Shown: one piece after another, positions 15,681 through 23,777 of the stretch
How positions within the stretch are numbered: the first letter of the stretch is position 1
Layout: each line of letters opens with the position of its first letter
DNA from: JALHUB01 sp963719465
GTDB taxonomy: Bacteria; Chloroflexota; Dehalococcoidia; DSTF01; JALHUB01
NCBI GenBank assembly: GCA_963719465.1
Contig: OY970386.1
Location: 496,001-560,000 of the forward strand
DNA: 64,000 nucleotides
Direction of reading: 5' to 3'
Notes under the pieces: model-generated
Told to the model about the DNA's origin: nothing
Databases searched by the model: none
The model's input: the letters and a program-made list of their open reading frames with translations, nothing else
Made by a program: the position numbers and the translations under genes

Positions 15681-15811
15681 GGTGCCCCAAGTGGCGGACC
15701 CGCGGTCTACCGGTGGACGAATCCGGGGAACCTGAGGCGAGGGCCCCAAACCCGAGCCAGGGGGATAACCGGAGGAGGATGAAGCCGAAACGCGGAGAGG
15801 TTACTTGGGGC
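15681..15811 (+). ncRNA. Candidate structured non-coding RNA, class unknown
   Basis: The region begins where the promoter predicts and is closed by a perfect 9-bp helix, GCCCCAAGT (15684-15692) with ACTTGGGGC (15803-15811). Inside, CCGCG pairs with CGCGG. A local hairpin GTCTA-CCGG-TGGAC and a helix TCCGG/CCGGA follow. The apical stem is GGC-GA-GGG / CCC-GA-GCC, with tandem GA mismatches and a 7-nt loop. The purine-rich strand GGAGGATGAAGCCGAAA would lie in the central junction. It has no SRP, tmRNA, RNase P or T-box signature that I can see. The folding is by hand, and expression and family are unproven. Confidence 0.45.
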
Positions 15812-15812
15812 G

Positions 15813-16805
15813 TTACTTTGCCCGCGGCGCCATCTTCCTAGTGCGCCTGGCCCGCCGTACGGGGGGCGCTGCCTGCTTGCCGGTGTGCATGGCCTGCTCC
15901 TCCATCCAGCCCGGCTTCAGCGTCGCGATGAACCCCAGATTGCGATAGAGCTGCCGATAGTCCAGCCCGTAGCCGATGACGAACTCGTCCGGTATCTCGA
16001 AGCCGACGTAGTCCAGCGGCACATCCACCAGCCGTCTGACCCGCTTGTCAAGCAGCGTGCAGACCTTCAGCGACGCCGGCTTGCGCGCCGCCAGGTAAGT
16101 CAGCAGGTGATTCAGCGTCATGCCCGTGTCCACAATGTCCTCCACCAGGATCACGTCCCGCCCTTCGATGCTTTCGTCCAGGTCCTTCAATATGCGAACG
16201 TAGTTGCTATCAGCGCTGTCGTAGGACGAGATCGCCATGAAATCGATGGCGACCGGCAGCGAGACCTGCCGCATCAGGTCGGCCATGAAGCAGGCGACGC
16301 CCTTTAGCACGCCGATGAGCACGGGCGACTTACCGGCGTAGTCCTTCGATATCTGCACGCCCAGCTCCTTCACACGCCGCCTTAGCTGCGGCGCGCTCAC
16401 CAGCACTCGGTGCACGCCTTCGATGCTGCGCGGCTGCGGCGGCCCGAAGCCGTACTTCGCCAGCAGCCGCAGGTAGTCGCGCTTGTTCAGCAGCTTCACG
16501 TCGACCCCCGGGTAGAGCTGACGGAGCATGCGCAGCTTGCGGTGCTTCTCCGTCATCAGGTCCTGCCGCAGCGTCGTCAGCTCGATGTAGGTGTCGATGT
16601 CCGGCAGGTAGAAGTCGGGAGTGAACGCTTCCAGAACGCGGTCGCCGTCGGTGCGAAGGGGGAACGTGCGCGGCTCGTACCGCCAGGCGATGCCGTAGAA
16701 GTCGAGGATCTTGGCGAACTCCTCCTCGCTCTCGTGCGCGAAGTGCACCGCCGGCAGCGCGGCTTCGGACGTATCGACGGCCGCGTCCTCGCTCTCGCTC
16801 GTCAT
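15813..16805 (-). CDS. Hypoxanthine phosphoribosyltransferase fused to an N-terminal nuclease-like domain
   Basis: A 330-residue, two-part protein. Residues ~135-310 form a type I phosphoribosyltransferase: SPVLIGVLKGVACFMADL, the PRPP-binding loop VILVEDIVDTGMT (about 219-231), then LDYVGFEIPDEFVIGYGLDY. This is the hpt family, purine salvage of hypoxanthine/guanine. Residues ~20-115 resemble a PD-(D/E)XK endonuclease-like fold: SEEEFAKILDFYGIAWRYEP, FTPDFYLP (Asp64) and YIELTT (Glu75). However, Thr77 stands where the catalytic Lys should be. It is therefore probably a binding rather than a cutting domain. The basic C-terminal tail (RRARRTRK) is unusual. It is monocistronic, with a terminator at 15616-15642. 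Confidence 0.82.
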   Translation of the reverse strand: MTSESEDAAVDTSEAALPAVHFAHESEEEFAKILDFYGIAWRYEPRTFPLRTDGDRVLEAFTPDFYLPDIDTYIELTTLRQDLMTEKHRKLRMLRQLYPGVDVKLLNKRDYLRLLAKYGFGPPQPRSIEGVHRVLVSAPQLRRRVKELGVQISKDYAGKSPVLIGVLKGVACFMADLMRQVSLPVAIDFMAISSYDSADSNYVRILKDLDESIEGRDVILVEDIVDTGMTLNHLLTYLAARKPASLKVCTLLDKRVRRLVDVPLDYVGFEIPDEFVIGYGLDYRQLYRNLGFIATLKPGWMEEQAMHTGKQAAPPVRRARRTRKMAPRAK

Positions 16806-16992
16806 CGCCAGATCCCCTCCAGGTAAACGCTAACGTTTCTATCATCGGGATTCAAGTATAGTTGCGCCAGCGCATCGCTCGGTTGATTCTTCATCCTGCG
16901 ACTGCTAGTCTTAGACGGAGGGCGCCGGAACAAGGAGGGGGTGGCTCTTCGCCTTCGCCTCAGATTCATCACAGGGACAAGGAAGCTTGCCT

Positions 16993-17826
16993 ATGACTGC
17001 GCAGGATTCGGCCACAGGCTCTCTCAACGGCCGCGGAAGGGGCCTGTCGGGTATCATCCCCGAGCGTTTCTTCCGGACCTGGGAGCTCCTCTGGATGCTG
17101 ACGGCACGGGAGCTCAAGCTCCGCTACCAAGATACCATCCTGGGCTTCGTATGGTCGGTCCTGAAGCCGCTGATGCTGGGCGCCGTCCTCTACTTCGCCC
17201 TGAGTCGGTTCGCCAGGATTCACTCCGACATTCCCTATCAGCTGGTCTTATTGCCGGCGCTCTTTCCCTGGGCCTGGTTCCAGACCTCCGTGCTCATGTC
17301 GGCGCCGGTCATCACTCATAACGGCAACCTGATCAAGAAAGTCCACTTCCCCCGCTACGTCCTGCCCTTCGCGACCGTCGCCAACAACATGGTCCACTTC
17401 ATCATGACCCTGCCGATCATCACCGTCATCATCCTTGTGTCCGGAAGGCACCCTTCCGCGACCTGGCTTATTGGCATCCCGCTGCTCGCCCTCGTAGAGC
17501 TCGTCCTGCTGCTGGGCACCGTGCTCATCGTCTCCTCTATCAACGTCTACTTCCGCGACCTGGAGCACCTCGTCGAGGTCTTCCTGAACCTGCTCTTCTA
17601 CATGACGCCGATCATCTACCCGCTCAGCCAGACGGGCCGCTACAAGCGCATACTGGAGCTCAACCCGCTTGCCTCCCTCATTGAAAGCTGGCGCAACCTG
17701 TTCGTCTTCAACCAGCTGCCAACAATAGCCGACCTGTGGCCTTCCCTGGCGTTCGCCGCAGTGGCCGTGGCGCTGGGAATGTTCGTCTTTGGCCGTTTGG
17801 AGCGAGGTTTCGCCGATGCTCTCTGA
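16993..17826 (+). CDS. wzm: ABC-2 type polysaccharide export permease (Wzm-like)
   Basis: Membrane component of an ABC exporter for O-antigen/teichoic-acid-type polymers. The 277-residue product has six hydrophobic segments and the family opening MLTARELKLRYQDTILGFVW. It also has the PRYVLPFATVANNMVHF region and the late motif FYMTPIIYPLS. ATG 16993 follows an AAGGAAG ribosome site; an in-frame TTG lies two codons earlier. It overlaps the ATPase gene by 11 nt. It opens the long plus-strand surface-polysaccharide locus. Confidence 0.9.
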   Translation: MTAQDSATGSLNGRGRGLSGIIPERFFRTWELLWMLTARELKLRYQDTILGFVWSVLKPLMLGAVLYFALSRFARIHSDIPYQLVLLPALFPWAWFQTSVLMSAPVITHNGNLIKKVHFPRYVLPFATVANNMVHFIMTLPIITVIILVSGRHPSATWLIGIPLLALVELVLLLGTVLIVSSINVYFRDLEHLVEVFLNLLFYMTPIIYPLSQTGRYKRILELNPLASLIESWRNLFVFNQLPTIADLWPSLAFAAVAVALGMFVFGRLERGFADAL

Positions 17827-18625
17827 CGGCACCGCGATCTCCCTGGAAGGCGTCTCCAAACGCTATTTCCTTCGGGCCCAGAAGCCTGAAGAGATCAAGA
17901 CCACCGTCCTTCATCTGCCCTCGTTCCTGCGCGGCAACGCCGGCCGGCCCTTCTGGGCGGTCGACAATGTATCGTTCACGGTGAAGCGCGGCGACAGCGT
18001 GGGCATCATCGGCCCCAACGGATCGGGAAAGAGCACGCTGCTGAGAATCATAGCCGACCTGGCGCGTCCCACCCGCGGCAAAGTCGAAGTCGGCGGGCGC
18101 GTCTCGGCGCTGCTGGAGCTGGGCGCCGGATTTCACCCGCAGATCACCGGCCGCGAGAACGCCATCCTCAACGCAGTCCTGCTCGGCCTGAGCCGCAGGG
18201 AAGCGATGGAGGCTCTGCCGGCCATCATCGAGTTCTCGGAGCTCGGCGCCTTCATCGACGAGCCGATGCGCACCTACTCCTCCGGCATGTTCGTGCGGCT
18301 CGGCTTCTCCGTCGCAGTGCACGTTCGCCCCGACGTCCTCCTGGTCGACGAAGTGCTGGCCGTCGGCGACGGCGAGTTCCAGCAGAAGTGCTTCGGCCAC
18401 ATCGAGATGCTGCGCTCCAACGGCGTGACCATCGTCTTCGTCTCGCACGACCTGAGCGCCATCACCCGCTTCTGCGACCGCGCCATACTGATCCAGCAGG
18501 GCCAGCTCCAAGCGCAAGGCGACTCAGAATCGGTGGTGCAGGAGTACAGGGAAAGGATTGCGGCGTTTTTCGGCACTAAGCTATCCTTAGCCGACGGGAG
18601 GGAGCACGAGCATGATCAGCATTGA
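17816..18625 (+). CDS. wzt: ABC polysaccharide export ATPase (Wzt-like)
   Basis: ATPase that powers the adjacent permease. From MLSDGTAIS it is 269 residues long, with Walker A GPNGSGKST, signature motif YSSGM, Walker B VLLVDEVLAVGD and the switch His in VSHDLSA. The segment ELGAGFHPQITGREN is typical of the Wzt/TagH group. It lacks the C-terminal carbohydrate-binding domain found in long Wzt proteins, so recognition of a capped glycan end is not expected. Its end overlaps the next gene by 14 nt. Confidence 0.92.
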   Translation: MLSDGTAISLEGVSKRYFLRAQKPEEIKTTVLHLPSFLRGNAGRPFWAVDNVSFTVKRGDSVGIIGPNGSGKSTLLRIIADLARPTRGKVEVGGRVSALLELGAGFHPQITGRENAILNAVLLGLSRREAMEALPAIIEFSELGAFIDEPMRTYSSGMFVRLGFSVAVHVRPDVLLVDEVLAVGDGEFQQKCFGHIEMLRSNGVTIVFVSHDLSAITRFCDRAILIQQGQLQAQGDSESVVQEYRERIAAFFGTKLSLADGREHEHDQH

Positions 18626-19188
18626 GTTCGACCGCTCGCGCAAGCAGACCGACGCCCTGAGGGTCAGCCGCAAGCGCGGGCCCGGCGTGGCGATACTGGC
18701 GGACGTCGGCAACGGACTGCCCTTCAAGGACAACAGCATCGAAGAGATCTACCTCGACCACTCGCTCGACGATGCCCCGGACTTCCTATCGTCCATGCGC
18801 GAGAATCTGGCGCATCTGCCGTCCGGGCGCCCTCGTCCACGTCTGGCTGCCGCACGCCTCGTCGACCTGGGCGACCTCCCGCAATCCCGGCCAGCGGCGC
18901 CCCTTCACGATCGAGACGTTCGACTTCTTCGACCCGGAGCGCAACCCCGACCCGCCGGAAGGCGCCACGTTCGAGACCGAGCAGGCGAGGCTCTCGCTCA
19001 CTACCCTCCGCCTCGGACAGAGACCGCGGCTTACCGGCGGCGTCGTCGCCTCGGTCGTCGAGTCTCTGGCGAACCGGAACCGCGGCGCCCAGTACCGCTG
19101 GGAGCGCTGGCTGGCCGCGAACATCGGCTTCGAGGAGTTCTACGTCCTCCTGGCCGCTGTGAAGCCGCCCACCTGGGCCGAGCCGTAG
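18612..19188 (+). CDS. SAM-dependent methyltransferase-like protein (frameshifted)
   Basis: Reads ADVGNGLPFKDNSIEEIYLDH (motif II/III region of type-11 methyltransferases) up to ENLAHL. A +1 change near 18819 (extra C) then moves the frame, and RPGALVHVWLPHAS continues to 19188. Repaired, it is ~191 residues. The N-terminus starts beyond the usual glycine-rich SAM motif, so the protein is short for an active enzyme even when the frame is fixed. The stretch RPFTIETFDFFDPERNP is typical of methyltransferases in polysaccharide clusters. It overlaps the Wzt-like ATPase gene. The substrate is unknown. Confidence 0.55.
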
Positions 19189-19218
19189 GAACGTCCTGTT
19201 CCCCCGCGAAGAGGCAGC

Positions 19219-19809
19219 ATGAGCGACAACGTCTGGAACGAGATCCGCTCCGACTACGACGCCTACTACTACTCCAGCTTCACCTGGCTGCCTGACCCCA
19301 AGAAGGGCAACTGGAAACGCCGCCTGGAACGCATGGACTCCATCGTCCTCCGCGGCTCCTGGCCCGCCGTCGTCGCCTATCGGCTGAAGGCCTGGGCGCA
19401 TCGCAACGGCATTCCGGTCCTGCCGTTTATCTGCGACACGCTGAACCGCCTCTTCTGGGGCGTCGTCATCGGCGACCGCGTGAAGATCGGGCGCGGGCTG
19501 TGCATCGTCCACGGCTACGTCGTCATCGACGGCGCCGTCGTCATCGGCAAGAACTGCTACATCAACCCGCACGTCACAATTGGCCTGCGCGGCGGCAACG
19601 TCTTCACGCTCGACGGCCCGCGCCTCGGTGACAACGTCTATATCGGGACCGGCGCGAAGATACTCGGCGCGATAACCGTTGGCAATAACGTCCTGATTGG
19701 CGCCAACGCCGTCGTCCTGAACGACGTTCCGGACGACCACACCGCCGTCGGCGCCCCGGCTCGCGCCATACCGAGGAAGACGGCGTCGGAAAGCGCTCGT
19801 CGAGAGTAG
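19219..19809 (+). CDS. Left-handed beta-helix acyltransferase (serine-acetyltransferase-like) 1
   Basis: A 196-residue CysE/WbbJ-like protein. A helical N-terminus (YRLKAWAHRNGIPVLP) is followed by hexapeptide repeats: VVIGDRVKIGRGL, VVIDGAVVIGKNC and GDNVYIGTGAKILG. It ends with the typical closing VPDDHTAVGAPARAI. Such enzymes use acetyl-CoA to O-acetylate sugars or serine. The setting in a polysaccharide locus, next to a sister gene, favours sugar O-acetylation. The catalytic His (HVTIG) is present. Confidence 0.82.
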   Translation: MSDNVWNEIRSDYDAYYYSSFTWLPDPKKGNWKRRLERMDSIVLRGSWPAVVAYRLKAWAHRNGIPVLPFICDTLNRLFWGVVIGDRVKIGRGLCIVHGYVVIDGAVVIGKNCYINPHVTIGLRGGNVFTLDGPRLGDNVYIGTGAKILGAITVGNNVLIGANAVVLNDVPDDHTAVGAPARAIPRKTASESARRE

Positions 19810-19827
19810 CCGCAAAGGAAGGGCCCG

Positions 19828-20436
19828 CTGTTCGAGAACCTCCGTGAAGACTTCAAGGTTTACGCCCAGCTCACCGGCGTGGACCGCGGCAGGGGCCTTC
19901 TCGGCGCCTCCTGGCTCTTCGACGCGCGACGTTTCATCGCCGCGCTGTGGGTCTTCCCCTTCTCGGCCGTCGTCATCTACCGCGGCAAGTGCTGGCTGCG
20001 GGCGCGCCACCTTCCCGTCCTGCCGCGACTGCTCGACTGGCTGAACATCATCCTCTGGCAGGTGCAGATCGCCGACAATGCGACCATCGGGCCGGGCCTC
20101 TGCATCTCGCACGGCTCCGTCATGATCGCCGGCGAGGTGAAGATCGGGCGCAACTGCACCATCAACCCCTGGTCCGGGCTCGGCCTCATCCACAAGCGCA
20201 AAGTCAAGAACCCCTGGGATGGCCTGGTTGGTCCCACGGTCGGCGACAACGTCTTCATCGGCGTCGGCTCACGCATCATGGGGCCGATAACGATCGGCGA
20301 CAACGTGCGCATCGGCGCCAACTCGATCGTCATCCACGACGTGCCGAGCGACAGCGTGGTAATCGGCGCACCGGCCCGTGTCCTCGACATGAGCGACCCC
20401 GAACAGCGGGCGATAGTGCAGGACGTGATCGACTGA
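19828..20436 (+). CDS. Left-handed beta-helix acyltransferase 2 (apparent CTG start)
   Basis: Second hexapeptide-repeat acyltransferase, ~202 residues, related to its upstream neighbour. Repeats run from IADNATIGPGLCISHG through GDNVFIGVGSRIMG to VIGAPARVLD. The family N-terminus (normally M-FENLR-DF) is visible as LFENLREDFKVY, beginning with CTG at 19828. An AAGGAAG ribosome site lies ~6 nt upstream. The first standard start, GTG 19879, would cut into this conserved helix. Either CTG is used or the base is a consensus error. It overlaps the phosphatase gene by one base (TGATG). Confidence 0.78.
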   Translation: MFENLREDFKVYAQLTGVDRGRGLLGASWLFDARRFIAALWVFPFSAVVIYRGKCWLRARHLPVLPRLLDWLNIILWQVQIADNATIGPGLCISHGSVMIAGEVKIGRNCTINPWSGLGLIHKRKVKNPWDGLVGPTVGDNVFIGVGSRIMGPITIGDNVRIGANSIVIHDVPSDSVVIGAPARVLDMSDPEQRAIVQDVID

Positions 20437-20957
20437 TGCTTGACAGGCTCTGGCGCAAGCTTCGTCCCCAATCGCCGATCATCTGGATAACGCCGGAGCT
20501 GGCGCTCGGTCCCGCCCTGCCGCCCGCGCAATTTCGCCTCCTGACAAAGGCCGGCATCGGCGCCGTCGTCGACGCCCGAAGCGAAGCCTGCGACGATGAA
20601 GCGGCCCTTGCCCGCCATAACCTGGCGTTCCTCCACATCGCCGTCGACGACCGCGAAGCGCCGAGCCCGGAGCAGCTTCGCGAAGCGACGACCTGGACGC
20701 TCGCCCAGATAGCCGCCGGGCGCAAAGTCTACGTCCATTGCAGGAGCGGGATCGGCCGCAGTCCGAGCATCGCCTGCGCCATCCTTGTGGCGATCGGCTA
20801 CCCGCTGGCCGACGCTTACCAGATCATCCGCCGCCAGCGTCCCTGGGCCGCCTTCAGCGAGTCGCAGCGCGTCGCGCTCGAGGAGTTCGAGCGGCAGCAA
20901 CAGAAAATGGGCGCCCTGCCCCCGGTCATCCCCGATCCTCCTCGCCAAAAGGCCTGA
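20436..20957 (+). CDS. Dual-specificity/tyrosine phosphatase-like protein
   Basis: A 173-residue protein with the cysteine phosphatase signature HCRSGIGRSPS (CX5R, Cys near residue 101). It also has the preceding segment AGIGAVVDARSE, and it belongs to the small DSP/CDC14-like group. It could dephosphorylate the BY-kinase encoded at 22392, as phosphatases do in other capsule loci, or act on small phospho-compounds. The ATG overlaps the stop of the acyltransferase gene. Confidence 0.8.
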   Translation: MLDRLWRKLRPQSPIIWITPELALGPALPPAQFRLLTKAGIGAVVDARSEACDDEAALARHNLAFLHIAVDDREAPSPEQLREATTWTLAQIAAGRKVYVHCRSGIGRSPSIACAILVAIGYPLADAYQIIRRQRPWAAFSESQRVALEEFERQQQKMGALPPVIPDPPRQKA

Positions 20958-21092
20958 TCTCGCTCTCCATCCCACATAGGCAACCTCCCGCCAATCGCAG
21001 GGTTTCTCCGAATACATCTGCCGGTTTGGAGATAACGATAATACGCGGGGGCGTCTTTTCCACAGGCCTTTCGTGAAGAATGGAGAACTGAC

Positions 21093-22139
21093 ATGAGGCC
21101 GCGAATCCGACCGACCGCTGGAATCGCCCTTGCCGTCGCGGTGGCTATCGTAGCCGCCCTCTGCTTGAGGGCCCCGGAAAAGAGCAGCGCGGGCCCAAGC
21201 GTGGCGTTCACGATCGATTCCGACAGCTATAGCGCCAACGTGGGCGACACGTTCCACGTGAAGGTCAGCCTGGGTACTCTCACAAACAGCGTCTCCCTGT
21301 TCGATTTCCTTCTCCGCTACGAGAGCAGCGGCCTCGAAGTGGTCACCACAAATCCGCCCGGGCCGACCCCCTGCCCCTGGGGGCTCTCCAATCAGATGTA
21401 CTATCCCGAATACAGCGGACTCGGCCTTCGGTACGAATGCGGCCAGTACCTCGGCCCCGGCGCGTCACCTGCGCAGAGCGGCACTGTCGAGTTGCTGGAC
21501 ATTACCTTTAAGTGCGACTCTGCCTACACCGGCAGCATCGGCATAGACTCCACCTGGGGATTGCACTACGCCTACGATAAAGACGGCAACGACTACAACC
21601 CTGCGGCGGGGCCTGCCGCCAGCGTAGTCTGCAACGCGCTGCCTACGGATACGCCGACGGCCACCGACACACCGACTGACACGCCGACTCCCACCGACAC
21701 ACCGTCGGCCACCAACACACCGACCGAAACGTCGACTCCGACTGATACGCCAACAGCCACCAGCACGCCGACAACCGCACCAACCGGCACAGCGACAGCA
21801 ACCGCAACCGATACGCCGGTGTCAACGGGAACGCCGCTACCGACGGCCACCGCGACAACCCATCACCGTGCGCACACGGAGACGCCCACCCAAACGCCCG
21901 CTCCGACGGGCACGCCGCCAGCCACGGCAACGACCAGCGCACGCCAGCCGGCGCCGCCCCAGGCGCCCGTCGAAGGGCCTGGCTCAGGTGCAGCCGGCGC
22001 GGGCGTGACGGCGCCGAGAACCGGGACCGCCGACCCTTCGACCGCTGACAATACTTGCGTTACGGTCGCGGCGCTCTTGGCTGTGCTGGCCGTGGCGCTC
22101 ACGCTGACCGGTCTCGCCATGCGCAAGCAGAGATTCTAG
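21093..22139 (+). CDS. Cohesin-domain-like surface protein with Thr/Pro stalk and C-terminal membrane anchor
   Basis: A 348-residue exported protein. The signal peptide (IALAVAVAIVAALCL) is followed by a ~140-residue beta domain that fits the cohesin/carbohydrate-binding pattern (YSANVGDTFHVKVSLG, LFDFLLRYESSGLEV) and has several cysteines. Next comes a stalk of about 100 residues built from TPTDTP/TPTAT-type repeats, then a hydrophobic segment ending in MRKQRF. It has no LPXTG motif, so it is anchored by its membrane span. In Chloroflexota, cohesin-type modules occur outside cellulosomes, so a dockerin partner need not exist. It precedes the BY-kinase/sortase genes. Confidence 0.72.
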   Translation: MRPRIRPTAGIALAVAVAIVAALCLRAPEKSSAGPSVAFTIDSDSYSANVGDTFHVKVSLGTLTNSVSLFDFLLRYESSGLEVVTTNPPGPTPCPWGLSNQMYYPEYSGLGLRYECGQYLGPGASPAQSGTVELLDITFKCDSAYTGSIGIDSTWGLHYAYDKDGNDYNPAAGPAASVVCNALPTDTPTATDTPTDTPTPTDTPSATNTPTETSTPTDTPTATSTPTTAPTGTATATATDTPVSTGTPLPTATATTHHRAHTETPTQTPAPTGTPPATATTSARQPAPPQAPVEGPGSGAAGAGVTAPRTGTADPSTADNTCVTVAALLAVLAVALTLTGLAMRKQRF

Positions 22140-22176
22140 TCAAGCCGGCTGCTCCAACGCCCCACAAAGAAAGCAC

Positions 22177-22209
22177 ATGGGAGCCCTTCCGAAGCGTGAG
22201 GGCTCCCAT
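22177..22209 (+). terminator. Stem-loop after the cohesin-like gene
   Basis: ATGGGAGCCCT and AGGGCTCCCAT form a perfect 11-bp stem around an 11-nt loop, 37 nt after the stop codon. No T tract follows, so it may be a processing or attenuating structure rather than a classic terminator. The rest of the gap to 22391 shows nothing else. Confidence 0.5.
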
Positions 22210-22391
22210 TCGATACGTCGCTGGATTGGGTCCAACAGGTCGTCTCGACGCCTCAAAGGCAACCTCATCCCTGCCCGATCCGCGGATCGGTGGTTTCCGA
22301 GCGTTCCTCTGGGGTTTCCCCTGATTGAGCCCCCTCCTACGAGTGAGCGACCATATTTCAAGCGCTCAGTCATTGCTGGAAAGGAATCCGC

Positions 22392-23777
22392 ATGGAGCTC
22401 ACCCGCTACATTTCACTGGTGCGTCGCTGGTGGTGGCTGCTGGTTCTCGGAACCCTGATATGCGGGATTGCCAGCTACGGCATCAGCAAAACCCTTACTC
22501 CCATCTACCGATCCACCGCCACCCTTCTCGTAAACCAGACCCAGGTCCCCGGCACCATCGCCTACAACGATGTCCTGACCAGCCAGAGATTGACTAGCAC
22601 TTATAAAGAGCTGATCGAAGAACGGCCCGTCCTGCAGTCCGTTATCGACCGGCTGAATCTGTCGATGACGCGCGACCAACTGGCGTCGAAGATGACCGTC
22701 ACCGTCGTGCAGGACACGCAGCTCCTGCGTCTCTCCATCGAGGACTCCGACCCGGCGCTCGCCAGCAGCATCGCCAACACCGCCGCGGCCACCTTCATCG
22801 AAGAGAACACGCAGAACAAGCTCAGCCGCCCGGGCAACGTCAGCATCGTCGAAGCGGCGACCACCCCAACAAAGCCCGTCAAGCCGAACATCAAGATCAA
22901 CACCGCTCTTGCCGCCTTCGTCGGCCTGCTCCTGTCCGGCGGCATCGCCCTTCTGATTGAATACCTCGACGACACCATAAAGTCGCCGGAGGACCTTGAA
23001 GGCGCCGGCCTGCCCTCGCTGGGCGGCGTCGCGCGCTTCCACCGGCTGAAAGACCCGGCTGACAACCTCATCGCCGGGTCGCTTTCCCGACGCCATTTTG
23101 CCGAGGCCTATCGCGTCCTCCGCACAAACATCCAGTTCAGCACCATCGACCAGCCCGGGCAGACGTTGCTCGTCACCAGCGCCAATCCGCGCGAGGGAAA
23201 GAGCACGACTGCCGCCAACCTGGCGCTGGTCACGGCGCAGGCAGGCAAAAAGGTCATCCTCGTCGACGCCGACCTGCGCCGTCCGTCCGTTCACCGCTTC
23301 TTCGGCCTGAACAACGAGCAGGGCCTCACAAACCTGCTACTCGCGCCCGAGCCGACCATAAACGGTTACTCGCACCACACCCGCTTCGAGAACCTGTCGG
23401 TTGTCACAAGCGGTCCCTTGCCGCCAAACCCGTCGGAGTTGCTTGCTTCCCGACGGCTTGACTCGGTGCTGGCCGCCCTGCGCTCTCAGGCGGACATCGT
23501 CGTAATCGACAGCCCGCCGACGCTTCCCGTTGCCGACGCCAGCATCCTCGCGTCGAAAGTCGACGGCACGATACTGGTCGTCGACTCAAGCAAGACGCGC
23601 ATGCAGGCGCTTCGTCGCGCCCGCGACGCCCTCGAGAGGTCAAAGACGCACGTGCTTGGCGCGGTCCTCAACAAGCTGAAGCGTCGAGGCGGTGGCGGCT
23701 ATTACTACTACCACTACTACACGCCGGAAGGCGAGAGAAAAGAGCGTCGAAAGAAGGCGGAGGCAAAGGCGGCATGA
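22392..23777 (+). CDS. Polysaccharide co-polymerase fused to BY-type tyrosine autokinase
   Basis: A 461-residue Wzz/BY-kinase fusion controlling chain length and export of capsule-type polymers. An N-terminal Wzz domain has spans at about 16-34 and 170-190. The kinase domain has Walker A SANPREGKSTTAANLA, Walker A' VILVDADLRRPS and Walker B ADIVVIDSPP. The C-terminus carries a Tyr cluster (YYYYHYYTPEGE), the usual autophosphorylation tail. It overlaps the sortase gene by 4 nt (ATGA). A nearby phosphatase (20436) may reverse the phosphorylation. Confidence 0.92.
   Translation: MELTRYISLVRRWWWLLVLGTLICGIASYGISKTLTPIYRSTATLLVNQTQVPGTIAYNDVLTSQRLTSTYKELIEERPVLQSVIDRLNLSMTRDQLASKMTVTVVQDTQLLRLSIEDSDPALASSIANTAAATFIEENTQNKLSRPGNVSIVEAATTPTKPVKPNIKINTALAAFVGLLLSGGIALLIEYLDDTIKSPEDLEGAGLPSLGGVARFHRLKDPADNLIAGSLSRRHFAEAYRVLRTNIQFSTIDQPGQTLLVTSANPREGKSTTAANLALVTAQAGKKVILVDADLRRPSVHRFFGLNNEQGLTNLLLAPEPTINGYSHHTRFENLSVVTSGPLPPNPSELLASRRLDSVLAALRSQADIVVIDSPPTLPVADASILASKVDGTILVVDSSKTRMQALRRARDALERSKTHVLGAVLNKLKRRGGGGYYYYHYYTPEGERKERRKKAEAKAA

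Noticed and set aside
15681..15811. Assignment of the structured RNA as a cobalamin or c-di-AMP riboswitch
   Set aside because: CCGGTG...AATCCGG and GGGGAACC resemble pieces of these classes, but the conserved 3' boxes are absent and no plus-strand gene follows.
15778..15843. Tiny ORF (MKPKRGEV...) inside the RNA region
   Set aside because: The GGAGGAGG directly abuts the ATG with no proper spacing, the frame is about 20 codons long, and it overlaps a convergent gene. It is better explained as part of the RNA fold.
21650..21930. Short periodic repeats suggestive of a CRISPR or satellite array
   Set aside because: They are in-frame TPTDTP/TPTAT codons of the stalk protein, with no constant repeat and no unique spacers.
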